From Heliocidaris tuberculata (taxonomy: Eukaryota > Echinodermata > Echinoidea > Camarodonta > Echinometridae), in the NCBI GenBank assembly GCA_025618425.1, contig CM046844.1:13765580-13829579 (forward strand): a DNA stretch of 64,000 nucleotides, in the 5' to 3' direction. The notes under the pieces are model-generated. The model had not been told where the DNA came from, ran no database searches, and was given only the letters and a program-made list of their open reading frames with translations. The first letter of the stretch is position 1, and every line of letters starts with the position of its first letter. The position numbers and the translations under genes were made by a program. Shown here in pieces: positions 58,171-64,000 of this stretch.

Positions 58171-58785
58171 CAAGATCTCGGTTTCACCCTCTTCTTACAA
58201 AAGGAAAGTCTGGTTGACGAAATTCAAGATCTCGATTTCACCCTTTTCGTCCAAAAGAAGTCTGGTTGATGAAAATCAAGATCTCGGTTTTACCCTTCTC
58301 ACACACAAAAATTCTTGGTGACGAGATATAAGATCTCGATTTCACCCTTTTCGGCCCAAAAATGTCTGTCGACGAGATTCGGGATCTTGGTTTCCCTCTT
58401 CTCACACAAAGAAGGTCTGGTTGACGAAATGAAAGATCTCAGTTTCACCCTTCTCACACAGAGAAAGCCTGGTTGACGAGATTTGAAATCTCAGTTTCAT
58501 CCTTCTCACCCAAAGAAGGTCTGGGTGACGAAATTCCGGAGCTCGGTCTCATCTAGCCTTAAGAAAGTCTGGTTGACGAGATTCAAGATCTTGGTTTTAC
58601 CCTTCACACACAAAGAAAGTCTGGCTGACGAAATGAAAGAATTCAATTTCACTGTTCTCGCCTAATGAAACTCTGGTTGACGAGATTAAAGATCTCGACT
58701 TCTTCCCTTTTCATTTCTCGAGTCGACCAAATTGTGAGATCTAGACTTTCCGTTGTAAGAAAATTGAGGTGACGAGATTCAAGCA
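58168..58785. repeat. ~52 bp minisatellite, right block
   Basis: About 11-12 units of a ~52 bp repeat with the words CTGGTTGACGA, AAGATCTCG and TTTCACCCTTCTC. It is the continuation of the block at 52505-52940, in the same orientation, and the two are separated only by the retrotransposon. Units diverge towards the right end. Confidence 0.85.
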
Positions 58786-59105
58786 TAGATCTGTACACAG
58801 CTAGGATCTCCTTTTATCGTCCTCTCGCTTTGCCAAGCCTACATGATTTATATTTTTTCGTCTTACTGATGGCACTTTGAAATGTTAGTACTTTCTACAT
58901 GTGCCTGTTGCCTAAGGGGCGTCACTTCATTTGCGTTATTACCTGCGCTAATTAATCATGTGAAGGCAATACGCCAGTAATTCGAAGCAACATTTCAATT
59001 TGAACTTATTTTGTGCATTTGTCACTTTCACATGGTGCGTCAAAGACCGCGCATATCACCAACGCAGCTCTAAGTCAGCACGTGACGCCTCTTTTGCAAC
59101 GGGCA

Positions 59106-59334
59106 TTAAAGCCCGGCTCACACGAGGTGTCACTTGCTGACGGTAGGACCGCGCCAGTGACTTGTACGGTCTTTTGCGCGTCACGAAAGTGTGACATCGT
59201 TTAAAAGGTGACTGCAAACTGAACATTGCTAACAATATTTTTAATAACCGGCGTATGGATTAAGTGCCGTCACGTGCTCGATTGGCGCAGGTACTGACGC
59301 AATCGAAATGACGCCTCATGTGAGCTGGGCTTAA
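59106..59334. mobile_element. TTAA-flanked MITE with GCCC(G/A)GCTCACA inverted ends
   Basis: The left end TTAAAGCCCGGCTCACACGAG and the right end read as inverted repeats of each other over ~40 bp, with GTGTCACTTGCTGACG opposite CGTCATTTCGATTGCG. The right TTAA at 59331-59334 is shared with the adjoining family D element. About 229 bp, no coding capacity. Confidence 0.7.
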
Positions 59335-59840
59335 AGCTCATGTAGAGTATTGGTAGCAAAAAGGAAATTGGAAAGAAACATGTTAAATATAGTCTCATGT
59401 TGTTCTCCTTGTATCAAAAGATATCTGTAAGAGATCATTTGGTATTCCATCTATGATTTCTGGTGAATTTCAGTGTAAATATGTGTAAGGAATGCTTGAT
59501 CACTGCCATTATGCTAGGACCCTTCCACCCCGACGGCTCCCCGCACAGCAATCTTGGGGCTTCGCATAGAGACAGCGTGTGTGCACTGTGTGTAGCTACT
59601 CATCATGGGTTTTACACGTGTGTTTACAGTGTATAGCACAGGCTGCCTTTGTTGGGATTTTACGTGCCTGTCCCGGCACATAAATTAGTTTTTGCCTCTT
59701 ATTTGTTTAATATTAAACTTTAGGAGGCGAAATCTTCACAGTGTCTTAATATTGCTAGTATCTTGCTATTTATCAACAAAAATTGAAGAAATCTGACGAA
59801 CAGTTTTTGAGGGCTTACCAAAACTTTACATGACCTTTAA
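59331..59840. mobile_element. TTAA-flanked MITE, family D, uninterrupted copy
   Basis: This 510 bp element is bounded by TTAA on both sides with short inverted ends (TTAAAGCTCATG against TTAAAGGTCATG). It is nearly identical over its full length to the copy at 967-2078 once that copy's nested insert is removed, and more distantly related to 2250-2765. The TTAA target preference suggests a piggyBac-type non-autonomous element. It lies about 20 bp from the donor of lectin exon 3. Confidence 0.8.
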
Positions 59841-59861
59841 AGAGAAGAAGACAATATTTAC

Positions 59862-60032
59862 CGCCAGTGAAATTGAAGATGAAGCTGTTCTCTTCTGCCG
59901 TTTCAATGAAGACAAGATGCGCTCTTCTTTGGTCGCAATAGTCCTTCGCTTGGTCTCGAGTACCATTAGTTCCGTTACTCGTGAAATAACAGGAGGAATT
60001 GAACGTCGTTTTCACACCGTTGCAAACAGAAT
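59862..60032 (-). CDS. lectin/PAN gene coding exon 3: N-terminal half of C-type lectin-like domain 2
   Basis: A 171 bp exon (57 codons) carries the first half of a second CTLD: VCNG, SSCY, DYCD, then the conserved AHLV.IETAEENSFI segment that forms helix 2 of the fold. The acceptor is TCTTAATCACAG|AT (phase 1). The donor is TGGCG|GTAAAT (phase 1). The split codon with the previous exon gives Asp, and with the next exon Gly. Four sequons are present (NSS, NGT, NGT, NFT). The donor lies only about 20 bases from the end of a 510 bp MITE that occupies the start of the following intron. Confidence 0.8.
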
Positions 60033-60397
60033 CTGTGATTAAGACATAAATAACACGAGGCCTCTAATATTGTAAAAACCTGGTGAAATGTTTTATCCAG
60101 AGAGTACTCCCATATCATCATTGTTGTACCATTTTTACTCAATTTGCTTCATTACCCTTCTATGGTTTGCAAATGATTGACAAGGCCTTCATGTGAGTTT
60201 AGCCAGAAAACGTTTTTGCTTTTCGATTCACATTGGCCCTGGGATTCGAAAATAAATCTTCCCCATATAAGTTACTTTGAAAGTAAAAAAAAATATAAGT
60301 CCTATCGATTCCCCCTAAAATCTACAAAACGTGGCATTTCAAGACATGATGAAGGGGAAGACAGAGAAAAAAGGAATTTAGGGTGGTGCATACACAC

Positions 60398-60793
60398 CTC
60401 CAATTTCCCCTTCGCATAGGAATTGGTAGGTGTGGTTGCAGCTTGTCTCGTTCCAGTGATTCCATGGAGGTATCGTACTCACGCAGTCTGAAATGACAAT
60501 ATCTATTTGCATTTCAGGTCTGTGCCAAACTGTTAAGTTCAAATGTGATCCATCCATCCAACGAAAAGTATGATTTCGCTGCTTCAGCCCAATCCAGTAG
60601 TTGCGCGTCTTGTTCTCAGCGAGGGCCAGGGATCGAATGAATCCATCTTCCTGTGATGACGTAATGTCCACCAGGTGAGAATTCGAAGCAAGAGTCGAGC
60701 ACCTGATCCGTGCATCGTCGCGTGACAAGGTGGAATTTGATTCGATGTGGTAACAGGATGATCGACCACTGCTCTGGAATCCAGTGGGGCATG
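60398..60793 (-). CDS. lectin/PAN gene coding exon 2: complete C-type lectin-like domain 1
   Basis: One 396 bp exon (132 codons) encodes a whole CTLD, residues about 58-184 of the predicted protein. The six cysteines of a long-form CTLD are visible in CPTG, SSCY, RIRC, SDCV, TSCN and FLCE. The WIGL core motif is present as YWIGLKQ. The usual EPN or QPD sugar/calcium tripeptide is replaced by RPE (WHRPEM), keeping the cis-proline position, and WND reads WNE. Six N-glycosylation sequons occur (NST, NKT, NHT, NLT, NET, NHT). The acceptor is ATTCAAAG|CA, in phase 1, directly behind a long TTC tract. The donor is GGAG|GTGTGT, phase 1. A whole domain between two phase-1 introns is the classic shuffled-module layout. 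Confidence 0.85.
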
Positions 60794-60799
60794 CTTTGA

Positions 60800-61110
60800 A
60801 TATCAAAAAAGAAGAAAGAGGAGGAGGAGGAGGAGAAGAAGAAGAAGAAGAAGGAGAAGAAGATGACGAAAAAAAAAAAGGAGGAGGAGGAGAAGAAGAA
60901 GAAGAAGAAGGAGAAGAAGATGACGAAAAAGAAGGAGGAGAAGAAGAAGGAGAAGAAGAAGAAGAAGAAGAAGGAGAAGAAGAAGAAGAAGAAGAAGAAG
61001 AAGAAGGAGAAGAAGACGGAGAAAAAGAAGAAGAAGAAGGAGAAAAAGAAGAAGAAGAAGAAGAAGAAGAAGAAGAAGAAGAAGAAGAAGAAGAAGAAGA
61101 AGAAGAGAAG
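60800..61110. repeat. GAA/TTC microsatellite next to lectin exon 2 acceptor
   Basis: About 300 bp of almost pure purine on the plus strand, mostly GAA with GGA and GACGAAAAA interruptions. On the minus (sense) strand it is a giant polypyrimidine tract that ends roughly 10 bases from the exon 2 start at 60793. Open frames through it (poly-E and poly-F) are artefacts. Confidence 0.95.
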
Positions 61111-61186
61111 TGTTATATTGTGATATTTTTTTCTCAAAGGAAATACAGCTTAACTGCAGAACACCCCACTATATATGCAGGCATCA

Positions 61187-61280
61187 AGGATTAGGGTTAG
61201 GGTTATTGTTAGGGCTAGGATCAGGGTCAGGTCAAGCTTAGGGTCTAGATCAGGGTCAGATTCATGGTCAGGGTCAGGGT
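61187..61280 (+). repeat. degenerate telomere-like TTAGGG/TCAGGG repeats
   Basis: Tandem six-base words TTAGGG, TTAGGG and TTATTG give way to TCAGGG, TCATGG and similar variants. This looks like a decayed interstitial telomere-type tract in the lectin intron. Shorter tracts of the same type occur at 49976-49995 and 50465-50530. Confidence 0.55.
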
Positions 61281-61452
61281 TAGTGAGTGGGGGAGTGTGA
61301 GTGGGGGGGGGGGGGTATTATGAAGTTGTCCGGAAGTGTATATACCCTTGTACGACCTACTTTTAATATTAATGTGGATACCAAATATTCAATGATAAAA
61401 CCATCGTTAATGCATAGTGTAGGTCATGGACCTGTGAGCAGGGGGTACTGCA

Positions 61453-61619
61453 TAGGCCGCGAAACTGGGGGGGGGGGGGGCTGCAGCCCCCAGCCTCCCT
61501 CCACTTTTTTGAGTAGACACGTTTCATAAAATCCCCGAAAAAAAGGTGCGATATTGTCATTATTCAAGTGAAATCAAATCAGCCCCCCCCCCACTTTCAA
61601 ACATGCTCCGCGCCCCCTG
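61453..61619. mobile_element. short MITE with GGCCGCG/CGCGCC ends and long G and C runs (copy 2)
   Basis: It is related to 38456-38640: both start with a GGCCGCG motif, carry GGGCTGCAGC followed by poly-C, then ACTTTTTTGAG, an ATTGTCATTA segment, AAATCA.ATCAGCCC plus a second poly-C, ACTTTCAAA, and end GCTCCGCG.CCCCTG. The ends are inverted repeats of each other. Class unknown. Confidence 0.65.
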
Positions 61620-61830
61620 TATTGGGGGTGATGCAGCATCTCTAAAAAGGAGTCGGTGGTGATGGAGTGTTGCATGAGGTGCTGTCAGCGACTTTGGAGA
61701 TGACAAGGGACCCCCAAATTGTGATGTTTGAAAGTTTTTTTTTTGCTTGTAAAACAATTTGAGTTATAAGGCAGCAAAAAAAAAAAAAAAAAAAAATCCT
61801 TCATTTTCCACTTTGTTGATATGCCTACAA

Positions 61831-61996
61831 TCAATCAATCAATCAATCAATCAGTCAATCATTTATTCAGTGAAATCTACTATTAACCAATTTTAATCAA
61901 TCAATCCACCAATCAATCTACCAATCAATCAAATCTACCAATTAACCAATTCAATCAATCAATCTACCAATCAACAATTCAATCAATCATTTAACT

Positions 61997-62038
<42 letters not shown>

Positions 62039-62170
62039 CCAACCAATCAGTCTACCAATAAATCTACGAATCAATCAAATCTACCAATCAGCAATACAAT
62101 CAATCAATCGATCAATTAAGAAATCTACCAATTAATCTACGAATCAATTACCAATCCACAATTTAATCAA
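61831..62170. repeat. imperfect (AATC)n tetranucleotide array
   Basis: About 340 bp of AATC/ATCA units interrupted by short variants such as TCTACCAATCAATC, which form a higher-order pattern. It sits inside the first coding intron of the lectin gene, close to the exon 1 donor at 62218. Confidence 0.9.
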
Positions 62171-62217
62171 TCACTTTCAATTAAAAAACCATTTCAGTTA
62201 AGATAATTTCAACTTAC

Positions 62218-62386
62218 TTTGTAATCCCAGCCGGGATATAGACTGCTGATCTGTGACTGGTGTCAAGACCAAGACAAAAAGCTGGAGAGAGCCAAGGAGA
62301 CAAATTAATTTGATTACCAGATGGGAAGTGTGGTGTGTGTAGAAAAGGTGACTAAAAGATATTTCAAAGCGGTAGGTGCAGCCCAT
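62218..62386 (-). CDS. lectin/PAN gene coding exon 1: signal peptide
   Basis: This exon holds the start codon and 56 codons plus one base. The ATG at 62386 has A at -3 and G at +4, a good metazoan start context, and no other in-frame ATG follows before the hydrophobic core. Residues ~22-43 form a hydrophobic stretch (LVIKLICLLGSLQLFVLVL) followed by TPVTDQQ, typical of a signal peptide, though the N-region is long and a type II anchor cannot be excluded. The exon ends CAA A|GTAAGT, a consensus donor in phase 1. The split codon is completed by CA of the next exon to give Thr, and the next residues are the CPTGF start of the first lectin domain. Inference: the product enters the secretory pathway. 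Confidence 0.75.
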
Positions 62387-62425
62387 TTTACCTCCAATAG
62401 GGAGGCACCTATTAGTTTGATTGTT

Positions 62426-63229
62426 CTTAAATCACGAAAAAAGGAATCCTAGAGGTATATTTGCAGTCTAACGGAGAATACTTCGCGGAAAAAATTCTAG
62501 AACCGGGGGTATTTTGTGATAGGATCTACCATAATTAAAGCATGATGGAGATGTTTGGGAGTACGCAAACTTACGATACATGTATTGATTTAGGTGAACA
62601 TATCTCAATAATAAGGTCATTAAATCTATCATTCATTTTACATTATTCTCATTTACTTAATAGTGTTACATTATAAGTTTGTCGTAGTGTATAATTAATG
62701 TATTAACCGATAACATATCGCTCTTATGCTTATACTGAAAAGGAAAAATAATTGAATCAAATGAAATCAACCCCTGTACATGGATAAGGGAAAATAGAAT
62801 AATAGATGAACGAAAATACTCACGATTAATTCCAATATGTTAGTCATTTTCTTTCTGTGAAGTGCTGTACACTGTAGGTTGGAAAGTCTAAAATAATGGA
62901 GACCGTAGCTTTCTCTGCAGCTGTATCAGAGACAGAGTCGACAACTTATACGAACTGTGATTTAGGCCTTGTTCTCTTATAATGCATATCTTTTCTCTTT
63001 TAATGATCCAGTGAAGCATTTTAGAAAAAACAAACAAAAAACAAACAAGCAGAATAAAAAATAACTTCGGAAGTGTTGGAAAGTGTGGGTCAAGGACTCT
63101 TTCGGATGATCAGATGATAGCAAATAAATTGATAAAAAGGTTCATATCATTATCAATTCTGTTACGTGGGTGTGTAAATTGGGTTGACTCTACATGATTT
63201 TTTTTTCGGAATGCAATAATACAATCATT
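62426..63229. other. putative first intron of lectin gene, nothing else recognised
   Basis: AT-rich sequence with no repeat family identified. A short ATG-start frame of 8 codons followed by GTGAGT lies at 62847-62824 on the minus strand; I do not use it because it would add an out-of-place start. Confidence 0.35.
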
Positions 63230-63235
63230 ACTCAC

Positions 63236-63300
63236 CTGAGCCGCCAGCGTGGGCAGATTATACCTACTGCAGTTAGCGTAAACAATATCTAGAAGAATCC
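63236..63300 (-). other. putative 5' UTR exon of the lectin/PAN gene
   Basis: Read on the minus strand, a GC-richer stretch ends in CTCAG followed directly by GTGAGT, a near-perfect splice donor with the exon ending at 63236. No ATG lies in its last ~60 bases, so it would be non-coding. A pyrimidine-rich acceptor ending TTTAAG just before 62425 could receive it, placing the joined leader upstream of the start codon at 62386. The 5' limit given is nominal. This exon is inferred from splice signals only. Confidence 0.4.
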
Positions 63301-64000
63301 ATATTCATACATGAATATTGCAGTTCCTTTATGGCCATATTGTACGTTAAGACTTAACTCCAAACTCCTATAACGTAGATGGAGGAGGCCCCTGGCCCCC
63401 ATGACAAATTTCCAACCAAGAAACACAAAAACTGACTTTTCAGTCAAGTAAGGTAATTATTCTAAGGTTAATAATCTCATGAATTATAAAGATTTTTTTT
63501 TCAAAAACTTTCTGCTCGGCCGCAATGGGACCTCGCAAATCACTGATTTTGATAATAAATTGTCATGAATGTGAGAATATGAATATCCATTATGGTCATA
63601 ATTTGTATGTTACGCCATCTTCATTTTTACTGCTTTGAATGATTGCTTGATGTTAGGTGCGAGTGGTATGATTGATGTCATGATTGTAGACTCTCCGCAT
63701 CTAACAAGGTTATGAAGCCAAATGTCAAAAATGAAGAGAAGAAATGGGTTTCACCTATCTCCTAACGAAGTCCGATAGAGAAAAATTGATAGCTCTTCCT
63801 TGTAATGAATTGAAATCAATCTGAAATTTTATATCATCAAGACTGGGTAAGGATTCTAAATAATGCACTCGTCCAAAAACTTTATTTTTAAAGGAAATTG
63901 TGTTCAAATTTCTTTGCTCGCTTGTAAATTACTGTAAAGTCATTGAATACCGTTGGTGTACAAAATTGCATGCAAAATGACCGTGTCGAAAAATTACCCT
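63237..64000. other. upstream region of lectin gene, no coding feature seen
   Basis: No open frame or repeat family was recognised here. By position it should hold the promoter of the minus-strand lectin gene. The AT-rich stretch upstream of 63300 has no clear TATA box that I can defend, so the transcription start is unknown. Confidence 0.3.

Noticed and set aside
52195..58785. Regular ~52 bp repeats that look array-like
   Set aside because: Not a CRISPR array: units are contiguous and diverged with no unique spacers, orientation flips, and the DNA is animal.
60616..61194. Long poly-F, poly-E and poly-K open frames
   Set aside because: They are frames through the GAA/TTC microsatellite with no other coding signal.
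62824..62847. Eight-codon ATG frame followed by a GTGAGT donor on the minus strand
   Set aside because: It would be phase 0 and would place a start upstream of the signal-peptide ATG without a usable join; possible alternative leader only.

Overview
This window is eukaryotic, intron-rich, AT-rich DNA from an animal, most likely a marine deuterostome and probably an echinoderm such as a sea urchin. The evidence is the absence of dense coding, GT-AG split exons, a C-type lectin/PAN gene, CR1/L2-like retrotransposons, a tRNA-derived SINE and many TTAA-flanked miniature transposons. The species call is inference. Nothing here looks prokaryotic: there are no operons, ribosome binding sites or CRISPR arrays.

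The best-supported gene runs on the minus strand from about 63.3 kb down to 50.7 kb. Five coding exons (62386-62218, 60793-60398, 60032-59862, 51834-51619, 50945-50698) join with every intron in phase 1. They give exactly 1200 nt, or 399 residues plus a stop: a signal peptide, two C-type lectin-like domains (CTLDs) and a terminal PAN/apple-like module, so a secreted protein. A strong donor at 63236 suggests an upstream 5' UTR exon. CTLD2 is split by an 8 kb intron holding an inverted minisatellite, a 5.2 kb non-LTR retrotransposon inserted in that minisatellite, and two abutting TTAA-type MITEs.

A second, less certain minus-strand gene starts near 30.3 kb. It has a 33-codon signal-peptide exon with a GTAAGT donor and a probable last exon at 28580-28317 that ends in a hydrophobic, GPI-type tail, with AATAAA downstream. 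The exons between them are not resolved.

The rest (1-28 kb, 31-50 kb) holds no gene I can support. It is intronic or intergenic DNA built from repeats: at least five MITE families in two or more copies, a hAT-like element nested inside one of them, a diverged ~205 bp tandem array (5.6-6.8 kb), palindromic foldback elements, retrotransposon 3' ends, a SINE, microsatellites and long C/G runs.

The most noteworthy items are the all-phase-1 tandem lectin gene with unusual ligand sites and very dense glycosylation sequons, the ~300 bp GAA/TTC tract touching one of its 3' splice sites, the nested hAT-in-MITE with its empty-site relative in the same window, the retrotransposon with an internal tandem array between its two ORFs, and a hammerhead-ribozyme-like fold near 15.3 kb.
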